NCBI RefSeq assembly: GCF_014903745.1
Contig: NZ_JACVXA010000042.1
Location: 1-44,659, forward strand
Source: Mangrovicoccus algicola
GTDB lineage: Bacteria > Pseudomonadota > Alphaproteobacteria > Rhodobacterales > Rhodobacteraceae
DNA: 44,659 nt
Direction of reading: 5' to 3'
Below the pieces are notes generated by a model. The model was not told the DNA's origin. It searched no databases and was given only the letters and a program-made list of their open reading frames with translations. Of this stretch, positions 10,096 to 19,451 are shown piece by piece. Position 1 is the stretch's first letter. The number at the start of each line of letters is the position of its first letter. Both the position numbers and the translations under genes were made by a program.

Positions 10096-10989
10096 ATGAA
10101 GAAAGAGGACCTGGCGGATCTGGCGGTCTTCCTGGCCGTGGCGGAGGAGCGCAATTTCACCCGCGCGGCGGCCCGGCTGGGCCTGTCGCAATCCGCCGTC
10201 AGCCACACGATGCGGCGGCTGGAAGCCTCGATCGGGGTCAAGCTGCTGAACCGCAGCTCGCGGCATGTCTCCACGACCGAACCGGGCGAGAAGCTTCTGG
10301 CCAAGCTGCGCCCCGGGCTGGACCAGATCGCCGCGCAGATCGAGGAGCTGCGCGTGCAGGGAAATACGCCTTCGGGGCTGCTGCGCATCACCGCCTCCAA
10401 GGCCGCGATCCGCCATATCCTCTGGCCGGTGGTGACCGGGCTCGTGCGGGACTATCCGGGCATCCGGGTGGAGCTCAGCTCCGAGGGGCGGCTGACCGAC
10501 CTGGCCGAGGACCGGTTCGACTGCGGCATCCGGCTGGAGGAATTCCTGGCGCCCGACGTGATCGCCGTGCCGGTGGGCCCGCCCGCGCGCATGGCGGCGG
10601 TGGCGGCGCCGGATTACCTGGCGCATCGCGGCATCCCGCGCCATCCGGCGGATCTGGCGGATCACGCCTGCATGGGGACGCGGTTCGATCCGCATGGCAC
10701 CGTCTATGCCTGGGAATTCGAGAAGGACGGCGAGGAGATCATCCGCCGCGTCGACGGCCCCTTCATCGTCAATGACAGCGACCTGGCGATCGCGGCGGCG
10801 CGCGAAGGGCACGGCATCGCCTTCGTCACCGAGGCGGAGGTGGCCGCGGATCTCGCCGCGGGGCGGCTGCACCGCGTGCTGGAGGACTGGTGCCCGCCTT
10901 TCGGGGGCATGCACCTGTATTACCCCGGCCGCCGCCAGGTCAGTTCCGCGCTGCGCCTGCTGATCGACCGCCTGCGCTGGCGCGGCTGA
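10096..10989 (+). CDS. LysR-family regulator next to the molybdenum hydroxylase operon
   Basis: 297-residue LysR-type regulator. The DNA-binding domain covers residues 5-65 (LADLAVFLAVAEERNFTRAAARLGLSQ core) and the effector domain about 90-295. The RITASKAAIRHILWPVVTGL segment and the DCGIRLEEFLAPDVIAVPVG segment match the common CrgA/YafC-like branch. It is transcribed away from the 2Fe-2S/Mo/cytochrome genes across a shared promoter with a LysR box, so it probably controls that operon (inference). The ATG at 10096 was chosen because the helix-turn-helix begins at the usual distance from it. Confidence 0.88.
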   Translation: MKKEDLADLAVFLAVAEERNFTRAAARLGLSQSAVSHTMRRLEASIGVKLLNRSSRHVSTTEPGEKLLAKLRPGLDQIAAQIEELRVQGNTPSGLLRITASKAAIRHILWPVVTGLVRDYPGIRVELSSEGRLTDLAEDRFDCGIRLEEFLAPDVIAVPVGPPARMAAVAAPDYLAHRGIPRHPADLADHACMGTRFDPHGTVYAWEFEKDGEEIIRRVDGPFIVNDSDLAIAAAREGHGIAFVTEAEVAADLAAGRLHRVLEDWCPPFGGMHLYYPGRRQVSSALRLLIDRLRWRG

Positions 10990-11177
10990 GGCCGATCGGC
11001 GGCTCCGCGTCGGGGCGGCTGCAGGATGGCGGCGGCGACCGGCGGGCGGCGCGGGCCTCCCCGCACCGACCGGACGGCCGGGGGCGCCCGCAGGACCAGC
11101 CCGGGCGCCGGGGCCGGTCTGCCGATCCAGCCCTGTCCGGTCCGACCGCACGGCGCCGGTTGTCTGACACCGCTCCC
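10990..11177. other. Convergent intergenic region, no gene seen
   Basis: 188 bases between the stops of a LysR gene and a GntR gene. It holds no convincing ORF. A 7-bp dyad TGTCTGA / TCAGACA with a 10-base loop (11161-11184) overlaps the GntR stop codon and may act in termination on the minus strand. Confidence 0.4.
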
Positions 11178-11924
11178 TCAGACAGCCTCTCCCGCGATCA
11201 GCCGCGCCTTGCCGCGCTCCAGGCTTCCGGTCAGATGGGCGCGCATCGCCGCGCGGGCCTCCTCCGCGTCGCCGGCGATGATCGCGCTGACGATGCGGCC
11301 ATGTTCCTGCTGAAGATGACGGTTGCGCGGCGGCGCCGGCGGCTCCCCTGCCCGGCTCGCCGGGGCCTCCGCGATGATCCCCGGCTTCAGCAGGCGCAGC
11401 AATTCGGGAAACCGGCGGTTCTGCGTCGCCTCGGCGATGCGGAAATGCAGCCCGAAATCGGTATGGCGGGTGGACAGCCCCTGATCGAGGCAGGCGCCGA
11501 CCAGCGCATGCGCCTCGAGGATCGCCTCCAGCTGCGCGGCCGAACGCCGCGACGCCGCCAGCCCCGCCGCCTCCACCTCGCAGGCCATCCTGAGTTCCAG
11601 CAATTCGATCACGCCCGGCATCCGGTCCAGGCTCAGATCGGCGAAGGGACGGCCCTCCCCGGTTGGATCGGCGACGAAGGCCCCGACCCCGCGGCGCACA
11701 TCGACCACCCCCTCGGAGCGCAGCACCGCGATCGCCTCGCGCACCACCGCGCGGCTGACGCCATGCGCGCGGCACAGCTCGGCCTCGGTCGGCAGCCGGT
11801 CGCCCGCGGCCAGCGCGCCGGTCCCGAGTTCCCGGCGCAGATGCGCGATGAGCTGCGCGCCGCGCGATCCGCCCTGCGGGCCTGCGGATTCCGGCGGGGT
11901 CCGGGGGGTGATGTCTGCTGTCAT
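11178..11924 (-). CDS. FCD-domain GntR regulator of the enolase-family operon
   Basis: 248 aa. N-terminal GntR winged helix (residues 22-85: AQLIAHLRRELGTGALAAGD, LPTEAELCRAHGVSRAVVREAI, LRSEGVVDVRRGVGAFV), then an all-helical FCD ligand domain (about 100-235) with the metal-site pattern of FadR-C proteins (Asp and His residues in TRHTDFGLHFRIAEAT and a His in QQEHGRIVSAI). FCD regulators usually sense sugar acids or small organic acids and repress a neighbouring catabolic gene. The ATG at 11924 is preceded by AGGACAGGAC. It is divergent from the enolase-family gene with two matched operators between. Confidence 0.88.
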   Translation of the reverse strand: MTADITPRTPPESAGPQGGSRGAQLIAHLRRELGTGALAAGDRLPTEAELCRAHGVSRAVVREAIAVLRSEGVVDVRRGVGAFVADPTGEGRPFADLSLDRMPGVIELLELRMACEVEAAGLAASRRSAAQLEAILEAHALVGACLDQGLSTRHTDFGLHFRIAEATQNRRFPELLRLLKPGIIAEAPASRAGEPPAPPRNRHLQQEHGRIVSAIIAGDAEEARAAMRAHLTGSLERGKARLIAGEAV

Positions 11925-12071
11925 GTCCTGTCCTGTCCGATGCACCGTCCCGCCCCGCACCCCGATGCGGGGCCTCCCGGATGCAGGCGGCGCGGCGTCC
12001 GTGGCAGGATGCCCGATCCCGGACAGGATGAAAAGACTGCGGCAACCGGATATCGGCGCACAGTAGCCTCT

Positions 12072-12114
12072 TTGTCGGACAACATGTCGAGAATCGGTTG
12101 ACGATGTCGGACAA
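12072..12114. promoter_or_regulatory. Paired GntR operators, 32 bp apart
   Basis: TTGTCGGACAA at 12072-12082 (TTGT-N3-ACAA dyad, the common FCD-GntR operator form) and ATGTCGGACAA at 12104-12114 share ten identical bases and are offset by 32 bp, close to three helical turns. They sit 58-100 bases upstream of the GTG start of the enolase-family gene in a 247-base divergent region (11925-12171) that holds no other recognised feature. Confidence 0.6.
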
Positions 12115-12171
12115 GTTGGGCTTGATATCCCTGACATCGCCGGGACCGCCCGGCCGAAAGGAGACCTCCAC

Positions 12172-13359
12172 GTGCACGGCCTGATGCCCAGGGCCAGCCT
12201 CGCCGACGGGCTGACCATCACCGATATCCGCGTCCGCACCTTCTGGACCACCACATACGAGGAACTCGACAGCGACGGCCATGCCCATCCCGGCCCCGAG
12301 CGCCAGGTCCGCAAGAGCCTTCTCACCATCACCTGCGAGAACGGCACCGAGGGCCATGCCTTCGGCTCCCCCGAACAGCTGCGCCCGCACCTGGCCGAGC
12401 GCTTCATCCGCAAGGTGCTGATCGGGCAGGACGCGCTGGCCCGCGAAAGGCTGTGGCAGGACCTCGCCCACTGGCAGCGCGGCTCGGGCGGGCAGCTGTC
12501 GGACCGCACCCTGGCCATCGTCGACTGCGCGCTGTGGGACCTGGCGGGCAAGGCCGCGGGCCTGCCCGTCTACCGCCTGATCGGCGCCTATCGCGACAAG
12601 GTCCCCGCCTATGGCTCGATCATGTGCGGCGACGAGATCGAGGGCGGGCTGGCGACCCCCGAGGATTACGGCCGCTTCGCCGAGACCTTGGTGGCGCGCG
12701 GCTATCAGGCGATCAAGCTGCATACATGGATGCCCCCGGTCAGCTGGTCGCCCAGCATCGCGATGGACCTGCGGGCCTGCGCCGCGGTGCGCGAGGCGGT
12801 GGGGCCGCATGTGCCGCTGATGCTGGATGCCTATCACTGGTATTCGCGCGAGGAGGCGGCCGAGCTGGGCCGCGGGCTGGAGGCGCTGAACTTCACCTGG
12901 ATCGAGGAGGTGATGGACGAACAATCCATGTCCTCCTACGCCTGGCTGGCCAATGAACTTCGCATTCCGGTGATCGGCCCGGAATCCATGGGCGGCAAGT
13001 ACCAGCACCGCGCCGAATGGATCCGCGCAGGCGCCTGCGACATCCTGCGCACCGGCGTCGAGGATGTCGGCGGCATCACCCCCGCGCTGAAGACCATGCA
13101 CCTGGCCGAGAGCTTCGGCATGAATTGCGAGGTCCATGGCCACGGGGCGGAGAACCTGGTGATCTCGGCCGTGTCCAAGAACTGCCGCTGGTACGAACGC
13201 GGGCTCCTGCATCCGATGCTGGATTACGACCGCTGCCCCGACCACCTGAAGGCCATTCCCGACCCGATGGATGCCGAGGGCTTCGTCCATCTCGGCCAGA
13301 CCCCGGGGATCGGCGAGGAGATCGATTTCGACCATATCGACGCCCATCCCGCCGACTGA
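12172..13359 (+). CDS. Enolase-superfamily (mandelate racemase type) dehydratase/racemase
   Basis: 395-residue member of the mandelate racemase/muconate lactonising group. An N-terminal capping domain (to about residue 140) is followed by a barrel domain with likely Mg ligands Asp219 (LMLDAYHW), Glu245 (TWIEEV) and Glu271 (GPESMGG), and candidate catalytic His322 (EVHGHGAENL) with Asp298. The lysine motif is Lys182-Leu-His184 rather than the usual Lys-x-Lys, which bears on substrate and stereochemistry. Such enzymes act on sugar acids or cycloisomerise lactones; the substrate is unknown. The GTG start at 12172 sits 8 bases after AAAGGAG; the ATG at 12184 would be too far from it. Probably co-transcribed with the downstream binding protein. 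Confidence 0.85.
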   Translation: MHGLMPRASLADGLTITDIRVRTFWTTTYEELDSDGHAHPGPERQVRKSLLTITCENGTEGHAFGSPEQLRPHLAERFIRKVLIGQDALARERLWQDLAHWQRGSGGQLSDRTLAIVDCALWDLAGKAAGLPVYRLIGAYRDKVPAYGSIMCGDEIEGGLATPEDYGRFAETLVARGYQAIKLHTWMPPVSWSPSIAMDLRACAAVREAVGPHVPLMLDAYHWYSREEAAELGRGLEALNFTWIEEVMDEQSMSSYAWLANELRIPVIGPESMGGKYQHRAEWIRAGACDILRTGVEDVGGITPALKTMHLAESFGMNCEVHGHGAENLVISAVSKNCRWYERGLLHPMLDYDRCPDHLKAIPDPMDAEGFVHLGQTPGIGEEIDFDHIDAHPAD

Positions 13360-13399
13360 ACCGGGGCGGGCGCGCCATTGCATGATCTTGGGAGGGTTC

Positions 13400-15004
13400 A
13401 TGAAACGCCGCAATTTCCTGTTTGCCACCACCTGCCTGCCGCTGGCGGCGCTGGCCGGGCGCCCGCTGGCGGCCGCCACCCCCGCCGACCAGCTGGCCAT
13501 CGGCTTCTCGATGGCCAATGTGCTGACGCTCGACCCGGCCGGATCGGGCAGCAAGGAACGCACGCAGATCATCACCAATCTCTATGACTGCCTCGTGGGG
13601 ATCGACCCGGCCGACCGCACCCGGCTGGTGCCGGAACTGGCCGAAAGCTGGGAGGTCGCCGAGGATAGCGGCGCGCTGCGGCTGACCCTGCGCGAGGGCG
13701 CGCGCTTTGCCTCGGGCAACCCGGTGACGGCCGAGGATGCCGTCTGGTCGCTGCGCCGCGTGCTGGAGCAGAACCTGGCCCAGGCCACCAATTTCCGGAT
13801 CCGCGGCTATGCGGCGGAAACGGCCGGGGAGGATTTCCGCGCCCTCGACGACCGGACGCTGCAGATCCGGCTGCCCGAGGGGACCGATCCGCAGATCATC
13901 CTGCTGACCCTGGCGATCACCGGCACGGGATCCATCCTCGACCGCAAGCTGGTGATGGAACATGAAACCGACGGCGACCAGGGCCGGGCCTGGCTGGCGC
14001 TGAACTCGGCCGGATCGGGCGCCTATGCGCTCCAGGCCATCCGGGCCAATGAATTCGCGCTCCTGGTGCGCAACGAGAATTACTGGGGGCCCGAACCCGC
14101 GATGCGGCGGATCCTGATGCGCCATGTGCCGGAATCGCAAAGCCAGCGGCTGCTCTTGGAACAGGGCGACCTGGACATCGCCTATTCGATGGCCGCCGCC
14201 GACCTGGAATCGATCGACGACGATCCCGCCATCACCGTGCAGACCGCCATCGGCAACGGGCTCTACTATCTCGCCATGTCGATGGCAGACCCGGTCCTGT
14301 CCGATCCGCGCATCCGCCAGGCGGTGCTGAAGCTGATCGATTATGACGGGATCAACGCGGCGGTGATGCCCTATTACGGGGTCAAGCATCTCTGCCCGGT
14401 GCAGATCGGGCTGGGCGGCGAGACCTTCGACAGCGGCATCGCCCGCGATGTCGAGGGGGCGAAGGCGCTGCTGGCCGAGGCAGGGCATGAAGGCGGGCTG
14501 GATCTGAGCATCCGCGCGCTGTCCGTGCCGCCCTTCGACAGCCTCGCCGCGGCGATCCAGGGATCGCTGGCCGAGGGCGGGATCCGCGCCGAGATCATCA
14601 CCGGCGATGGCGAGACCGTCTATGGCGCGATGCGCAGGCGCAACTTCCAGATGATCGTCGGCCGCTCGGGCGGGCAGATCTCGCATCCCGACGGCGACCT
14701 GCGCAGCATCCTGGTCAATCCCGACAACAGCGATGCGGCCGGGCTGACCGGCATCCTGTCCTGGCGCGTGTCCTATCGCAACGAGGAGATCAACCGCCTC
14801 GCCGATGCGGCGCTTCTGGAACGCGACAAGGCGCGGCAGGACGAGATGTACCAGCAGATCCTGGGCCTCTACGAGGCGGATGTGCCGCCGATCCAGCCGA
14901 TTTCCCAGGTCACGGATTCGGTGGCCATGCGCAGCGACATCGCCGGGCTGGCGATCAGCCCGGTCTGGCAGACCAAGCTGGCCACCGTGACCAAGGACCG
15001 CTGA
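13400..15004 (+). CDS. ABC transporter substrate-binding protein, family 5 (oligopeptide/opine type)
   Basis: 534-residue periplasmic binding protein of the DppA/OppA family (SBP_bac_5). The N-terminus has a signal peptide with a twin-arginine-like RRNFLF followed by a hydrophobic stretch, cleaved near ALAA at residue 25. Mature landmarks are VPELAESWEV, LREGARFASGNPVTAEDAVWSLRRV and ENYWGPEP. The ATG at 13400 follows GGAGGG by a few bases. It lies 40 bases after the enolase-family gene. No permease or ATPase gene accompanies it: the next gene is the convergent arsH. It is therefore an orphan binding protein that must use permeases encoded elsewhere, or its partners were lost. A sugar-acid or oligosaccharide ligand is possible from the neighbour. 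Confidence 0.9.
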   Translation: MKRRNFLFATTCLPLAALAGRPLAAATPADQLAIGFSMANVLTLDPAGSGSKERTQIITNLYDCLVGIDPADRTRLVPELAESWEVAEDSGALRLTLREGARFASGNPVTAEDAVWSLRRVLEQNLAQATNFRIRGYAAETAGEDFRALDDRTLQIRLPEGTDPQIILLTLAITGTGSILDRKLVMEHETDGDQGRAWLALNSAGSGAYALQAIRANEFALLVRNENYWGPEPAMRRILMRHVPESQSQRLLLEQGDLDIAYSMAAADLESIDDDPAITVQTAIGNGLYYLAMSMADPVLSDPRIRQAVLKLIDYDGINAAVMPYYGVKHLCPVQIGLGGETFDSGIARDVEGAKALLAEAGHEGGLDLSIRALSVPPFDSLAAAIQGSLAEGGIRAEIITGDGETVYGAMRRRNFQMIVGRSGGQISHPDGDLRSILVNPDNSDAAGLTGILSWRVSYRNEEINRLADAALLERDKARQDEMYQQILGLYEADVPPIQPISQVTDSVAMRSDIAGLAISPVWQTKLATVTKDR

Positions 15005-15012
15005 GCCCGCGC

Positions 15013-15033
15013 CCGGACGGCATCGCCGCCCGG
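15013..15033. terminator. Bidirectional terminator-like hairpin
   Basis: CCGGACGGC / GCCGCCCGG, 9-bp stem with one mismatch and a 3-base loop, in the 38-base gap between the convergent binding-protein gene and arsH. Confidence 0.5.
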
Positions 15034-15042
15034 ATCCCCGCC

Positions 15043-15753
15043 TCAGATCGTCTTCTGGTTGACCCGCGCCGACAGTTCGGCATGGCTTTCCCGGCGCTCG
15101 GAATAGCGGTCGACCAGGTGGTCGCGGATGTCGCGGGTCAGCAGGGTGAATTTCACCAGCTCCTCCATCACGTCGACGATCCGGTCGTAATAGGGCGAGG
15201 GCTTCATCCGCCCGTCCTCGCCGAATTCGTTCCAGGCCTTGGCGACCGAGGACTGGTTGGGAATGGTCAGGAGCCGCATCCACCGCCCGAGAATGCGCAG
15301 CTGGTTGACGGTGTTGAAGGATTGCGACCCGCCCGAGACCTGCATCACCGCCAGGGTCTTGCCCTGGGTCGGGCGCACGGAGCCGAGGCTCAGCGGGATC
15401 CAGTCGATCTGCGCCTTCATGATGCCGGTCATCGCGCCGTGACGCTCGGGCGAGGACCAGACCATGCCCTCGCACCATTGCACCAGGTCGCGCAGTTCGG
15501 CGACCTTCGGGTGGTCGGGCTCCACCGCATCGGGCAAGGGCAGATCGCGCGGGTCGAAGAACCGCGTCTCGGCGCCCAGCCGCTCGAGGATGCGCGCCGC
15601 CTCCTCCGCCGCCAGCCGCGAGAAGCTGCGCTCGCGCAGCGATCCGTAAAGCAGCAGGATGCGCGGGGCATGGGTGCTGCGGCGGGCCGGGAACAGCTGC
15701 GCGGGATCGGGGGCGCCCAGCAGGGCGGCATCGGGGTCGGGTGTCTCAGTCAA
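15043..15753 (-). CDS. arsH: Organoarsenical oxidase/NADPH-FMN reductase ArsH
   Basis: 236-residue flavodoxin-like NADPH:FMN oxidoreductase of the ArsH family, which oxidises trivalent organoarsenicals and supports arsenic tolerance. Family signatures are [12 protein letters not shown] (about 35-46), [20 protein letters not shown] (about 99-118), [17 protein letters not shown] and [18 protein letters not shown]. The start is a TTG at 15753 with an AGGGGG ribosome site 7 bases ahead; it overlaps the arsC stop by 8 bases and no better ATG exists in frame. It is the last gene of the leftward ars operon. Confidence 0.95.
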   Translation of the reverse strand: MTETPDPDAALLGAPDPAQLFPARRSTHAPRILLLYGSLRERSFSRLAAEEAARILERLGAETRFFDPRDLPLPDAVEPDHPKVAELRDLVQWCEGMVWSSPERHGAMTGIMKAQIDWIPLSLGSVRPTQGKTLAVMQVSGGSQSFNTVNQLRILGRWMRLLTIPNQSSVAKAWNEFGEDGRMKPSPYYDRIVDVMEELVKFTLLTRDIRDHLVDRYSERRESHAELSARVNQKTI

Positions 15754-16168
15754 GGCGTTCCCCCTTCTCGGTCAGGATCATCTGCCCGTCCTCCTTGCAG
15801 AGGGGGCCGGGCGGCAGGCGGTCGAGGAGGTCCAGGACCCGTTCCGAGGGCCGGCACAGCCGCACCCCCTTCGGCGTGCAGACGATGGGCCGGTTGACCA
15901 GCACCGGATGCGCGACCATCGCCGCGATCAGCGCCGCGTCATCGACACCCGGCTCCAGGAGGCCCAGCTCGGCGGCGGGGGATTTCGTCTCGCGCAGCGC
16001 CTCGCGCGGGGTGATCCCCGCCGCCGCGAACAGTCCCAGCAGCTGCGGCCGCGTCCAGCCCTCGGCGAGATACTCGATCACCACGGGCTCCTCTCCGGCG
16101 GCGCGCAGGATCGCCAGAACGTTGCGCGAGGTGCCGCAATCGGGGTTGTGATGGATGACGATGCTCAT
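15746..16168 (-). CDS. arsC: Arsenate reductase, glutaredoxin-coupled type
   Basis: 140-residue cytoplasmic enzyme reducing arsenate to arsenite with glutathione and glutaredoxin. The active-site Cys11 lies in [11 protein letters not shown], equivalent to Cys12 of the E. coli R773 Ars[20 protein letters not shown] (about 93-111) carries the conserved basic residues of the anion site. It is the second arsenate reductase of this operon, since the operon's first gene carries an unrelated low-molecular-weight-phosphatase-type ArsC domain. It starts just inside the end of acr3 (4-base overlap) and overlaps arsH by 8 bases. Confidence 0.95.
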   Translation of the reverse strand: MSIVIHHNPDCGTSRNVLAILRAAGEEPVVIEYLAEGWTRPQLLGLFAAAGITPREALRETKSPAAELGLLEPGVDDAALIAAMVAHPVLVNRPIVCTPKGVRLCRPSERVLDLLDRLPPGPLCKEDGQMILTEKGERLD

Positions 16169-17184
16169 TGGGCGGTCTCCGGGAAACGGGCGCGGGTGCG
16201 GTTGGCGAAGGCCACCAGCGACAGCATGACGGGCACCTCGACCAGCACGCCGACCACCGTGGCCAGCGCGGCGCCCGAGCTCAGCCCGAACAGGCTGATG
16301 GCGACGGCGACGGCCAGCTCGAAGAAGTTGGAGGTGCCGATCATCGCGCAGGGCGCGGCGATGCGATGCGGCACGCGCAGGAGATACGCCGCGCCATAGG
16401 CCAGCGCGAAGATGCCGTAGCTCTGGATCAGGATCGGCACGGCGATCAGCGCGATGACCCCCGGACGGTTCAGGATCGTGTCGCCCTGCAGCCCGAACAG
16501 GATCGCCACCGTGGCGACCAGCCCGATCATCGACAGCGGCTTGACCTTCGCGGTGAAGGCGGCGATGGCCGCCTCGCTGCCCAGGACCCGGCGCGTGGCC
16601 AGCCCCGCGGCCAGCGGCAGCACGACATAAAGAACCGTGGCCAGGACCAGCGTATCCCAGGGCACCGCGATCTCGGTCACGCCGAGGAGCAGCGCGACGA
16701 TCGGCGCGAAGGCCACCACCATGATCAGGTCGTTCACCGAGACCTGCACCAGCGTGTAGGTGGCGTCGCCCCGGGTCAGCTGCGACCAGACGAAGACCAT
16801 CGCCGTGCAGGGCGCGGCGCCCAGCAGGATCAGCCCGGCCGTGTATTGCGCGGCATCCTCGGGCGCGATCCAGGGGGCGAAGACATGGTCGAAGAACAGC
16901 ACCGCCAGCAGCGCCATGGTGAAGGGCTTGACCAGCCAGTTCACCGCCAGCGTCACCAGAAGCCCCCGGGGCTGGCGCGCCACACCCGCGACGGCGCCGA
17001 AATCGACGCTGACCATCATCGGATAGACCATCGCCCAGATCAGCACCGCGACGACGAGGTTGATCGAGGCGATCTCGGCCCCGGCAATGGCCCCCACCAG
17101 CTCCGGCGCCGCCGCGCCGATGGCAATGCCCGCCACCATGGCAAGCGCGACCCAGAGGGTCAGAAGACGTTCGAAACTACCCAT
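16165..17184 (-). CDS. acr3: Arsenite efflux permease Acr3
   Basis: 339 aa with ten predicted membrane segments; the bile-acid/arsenite/riboflavin transporter superfamily Acr3 branch, which extrudes As(III) driven by the proton gradient. The essential Cys of Acr3 proteins is visible as Cys126 in [18 protein letters not shown], and [16 protein letters not shown] near residue 290 carries the second conserved motif. The ATG directly follows the arsJ stop and the gene overlaps arsC by 4 bases. It exports the arsenite produced by both reductases of the operon. Confidence 0.95.
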   Translation of the reverse strand: MGSFERLLTLWVALAMVAGIAIGAAAPELVGAIAGAEIASINLVVAVLIWAMVYPMMVSVDFGAVAGVARQPRGLLVTLAVNWLVKPFTMALLAVLFFDHVFAPWIAPEDAAQYTAGLILLGAAPCTAMVFVWSQLTRGDATYTLVQVSVNDLIMVVAFAPIVALLLGVTEIAVPWDTLVLATVLYVVLPLAAGLATRRVLGSEAAIAAFTAKVKPLSMIGLVATVAILFGLQGDTILNRPGVIALIAVPILIQSYGIFALAYGAAYLLRVPHRIAAPCAMIGTSNFFELAVAVAISLFGLSSGAALATVVGVLVEVPVMLSLVAFANRTRARFPETAQ

Positions 17185-18456
17185 TCACTCGGTCCCTGCA
17201 CCAGAATCCTGCAATTGTCCGGCGGCCAGCGCCGACAGCGCCACCATCACCGCCGCGGTGCCCATCACCAGGGCCAGCCCGCCGGCCTGATAGCTCAGCC
17301 CCGACAGAAGCGTGCCGCCAAGCCGCCCCGCCGCATTGGCCATGTAGTAGAATCCCACATCCATCGTGACCCGCTCCGAGCGCGTGAAGGCGAGGATCAG
17401 GTAGGAATGCAGCGACGAATTCACCGCGAAGACCGCGCCGAAGGCCAGAAGCCCGGCGACCAGCGTCGCGGTCAGCCAGGCCTGCGGCCCGGAAGACAAC
17501 GCCACCGCGACGCAGAGCGCGGCCGGGATCGCGAAGAGCGCCAGCGCCCAGCCCCGCGCCGCGCGGATCAGCGCAGCTTCGGGGCGGGATGCGGCGCGCA
17601 GGATCCGCGGCGCGCCCGCCTGCACCGCGCCGTAGAGGATCACCCAGACCGCCATGAAGCTGCCGATCATGAAGAAGGCGGCGCGGTTCCCCGCCTCGGA
17701 CCCGTCCGACAGCACGGCGTAGAAATAGATCGGGATGCCGACCACGAACCAGACATCGCGCGCCCCGAACAGGAAGACCCGCGCCGCCGACAGCCAGTTG
17801 ACGTTGGACGAGCGGGAGAAGACCTCGGAGATTTTCGCGCCCTTCCTGCCCTTGGGCAGGCCCGCGGGCATGAACACCGCCACGCAGGCCAGGATCACCG
17901 CCAGTACCGCCGCCATGCCCAGAACCGCCCCGTCGAAGCCGATCCCCGCCAGCAGCGCCGCCCCCAGAAGGAAGCCCAGCCCCTTCACCGCGTTCTTCGA
18001 GCCGGTCAGAACTGCCACCCAACGGAACAGCCCCGCACCCTCCGGGGCCAGCAGCTTGACGGCGGATTTCGACGACATCTTGGCCAGGTCCTTGGCCACG
18101 CCCGACACGCCCTGGACGCACATCACGAAGGCGACGGAGGCGGCGATGCCCCAGCCCGGATCAAGCTGGCTCAGCGCCAGAAGCGCCGCGACCTGCAGCC
18201 CCAGGCCGGCATAGAGCGTCGGCGTCAGCCCGAAGCGCGCGGCGATCCAGCCCGCGGCCAGGTTGGTGATCATCCCGGCCAGCTCGTAGAGGATGAACAG
18301 ATAGGCCAGCTGGACCGCGCTGAATCCCAGCGTGTGGAAATGCAGCAGCACCAGCATCCTGAGCGCGCCATCGGTCAGCATGAAGGCCCAGTAGGCGGCC
18401 GTCACCGCCATATAGGCCGCCAGCCCCTCGGGCCGGTCGCGGGTCGCGGCGGTCAC
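17185..18456 (-). CDS. arsJ: ArsJ, 1-arseno-3-phosphoglycerate exporter
   Basis: 423-residue major facilitator protein of the ArsJ family, which with a neighbouring GAPDH forms a pentavalent arsenate route: GAPDH makes 1-arseno-3-phosphoglycerate, ArsJ exports it, and it hydrolyses outside. ArsJ traits are [39 protein letters not shown], the [21 protein letters not shown] stretch and [19 protein letters not shown]. The GTG start at 18456 overlaps the gap stop codon as GTGA; an upstream in-frame Met would lie inside gap and is less likely. Twelve hydrophobic segments can be counted. It directly precedes acr3. Confidence 0.94.
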   Translation of the reverse strand: MTAATRDRPEGLAAYMAVTAAYWAFMLTDGALRMLVLLHFHTLGFSAVQLAYLFILYELAGMITNLAAGWIAARFGLTPTLYAGLGLQVAALLALSQLDPGWGIAASVAFVMCVQGVSGVAKDLAKMSSKSAVKLLAPEGAGLFRWVAVLTGSKNAVKGLGFLLGAALLAGIGFDGAVLGMAAVLAVILACVAVFMPAGLPKGRKGAKISEVFSRSSNVNWLSAARVFLFGARDVWFVVGIPIYFYAVLSDGSEAGNRAAFFMIGSFMAVWVILYGAVQAGAPRILRAASRPEAALIRAARGWALALFAIPAALCVAVALSSGPQAWLTATLVAGLLAFGAVFAVNSSLHSYLILAFTRSERVTMDVGFYYMANAAGRLGGTLLSGLSYQAGGLALVMGTAAVMVALSALAAGQLQDSGAGTE

Positions 18457-19451
18457 GGCGCGACCCCGGCCATCAGCGCCACGTCGGCCAGCCGGTTGGC
18501 ATAGCCCCATTCATTGTCGTACCAGGCATAGACCTTCAGCTGCGTGCCGTTCACGACCATGGTGGAGGGCGCGTCGATGATCGCGCTGCGCGGGTCATTG
18601 GCGTAATCGGCCGAGACCAGGGGCCGCGTCTCGTATCCCAGGATGCCCTTCAGCGCGCCGCCGGCGGCGGCCTCGAAGGCGGCGTTGACCTCTTCGGCCG
18701 TCACCTCGCGTTCCAGCTCGAAGACGCAATCGGTCAGCGAGGCGTTCAGCAGCGGCACCCGCACCGCATGGCCGTTCAGCCGGCCCGACAGCTCGGGATA
18801 GATCAGCGTGATCGCCGTCGCCGAGCCGGTCGTGGTCGGGATCAGCGAATTGAGCGCCGAGCGCGCGCGGCGCAGATCCTTGGCGGGGCGGTCGACGATG
18901 GTCTGGGTATTGGTCACGTCATGCAGCGTGGTGATCGACCCGTGGCGGATGCCGAAGGTTTCATGCACCACCTTCACCACCGGGGCGAGGCAGTTCGTCG
19001 TGCAGGAGGCCGCGGTGACGATCCGGTGGCGCGCCGGATCATAGCTGTCGTGATTGACGCCGTAGACGATATTCGCCGCATCGCCGTCCTTCACCGGGGC
19101 GGAGACGACGACCCTCTTCACCCCGGCCTCGAAATAGGGGGCGATCCTGGCCGCGGTCTTGAACACGCCGGTGCAGTCGATCACGACATCGACCCCGTCC
19201 AGCGGCAGATCGGCAATCGCCGCCCGGCCGATGAAGGGCAGCCGCGTGCCGTCGATGGTCACGCTATCGGCGTCATGCGAGATCTCCGCATCCCAGCGCC
19301 CGTGCACCGTGTCGAATTCCAGCAGATGCGCATGCATCGCCGCATCGCCCACCGCGTCGTTGATCCAGGCGATCCGCGCGCCCTTCTCCAGCAGCGGCCG
19401 CAGCGCCAGCTTGCCCATGCGGCCCAGACCGTTCAGCGCATAGACGGTCAT
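18453..19451 (-). CDS. gap: Arsenic-operon glyceraldehyde-3-phosphate dehydrogenase
   Basis: 332-residue NAD-dependent GAPDH with catalytic Cys150 in [11 protein letters not shown], the [11 protein letters not shown] anion-site segment and a C-terminal [12 protein letters not shown]. The N-terminal motif [11 protein letters not shown] departs from the usual GFGRIGR, as in ars-linked paralogues. Its place between an ArsR-ArsC fusion gene and arsJ marks it as the arsenate-dedicated copy: it would use arsenate in place of phosphate to form 1-arseno-3-phosphoglycerate for ArsJ. It overlaps the upstream gene as ATGA. Confidence 0.94.
   Translation of the reverse strand: MTVYALNGLGRMGKLALRPLLEKGARIAWINDAVGDAAMHAHLLEFDTVHGRWDAEISHDADSVTIDGTRLPFIGRAAIADLPLDGVDVVIDCTGVFKTAARIAPYFEAGVKRVVVSAPVKDGDAANIVYGVNHDSYDPARHRIVTAASCTTNCLAPVVKVVHETFGIRHGSITTLHDVTNTQTIVDRPAKDLRRARSALNSLIPTTTGSATAITLIYPELSGRLNGHAVRVPLLNASLTDCVFELEREVTAEEVNAAFEAAAGGALKGILGYETRPLVSADYANDPRSAIIDAPSTMVVNGTQLKVYAWYDNEWGYANRLADVALMAGVAP

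Noticed and set aside
10991-11000. GCCGATCGGC perfect palindrome after the LysR stop
   Set aside because: Too short a stem to be a convincing terminator and expected by chance in DNA this GC-rich.
9892-13578. Very long minus-strand ORF (over 1,200 codons) across the LysR, GntR and enolase-family genes
   Set aside because: It is a shadow frame typical of GC-rich DNA: low-complexity composition, no family match, and it runs antisense to genes with clear motifs.
13076-15478. 800-codon minus-strand ORF opposite the binding-protein gene
   Set aside because: Its translation is Arg/Gly/Asp-rich without domains, and the plus-strand frame encodes an intact family-5 binding protein.
16168-18504. 778-codon plus-strand ORF opposite acr3 and arsJ
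   Set aside because: The translation is Gln/Arg/His-rich and lacks any motif; the minus strand encodes Acr3 and ArsJ.
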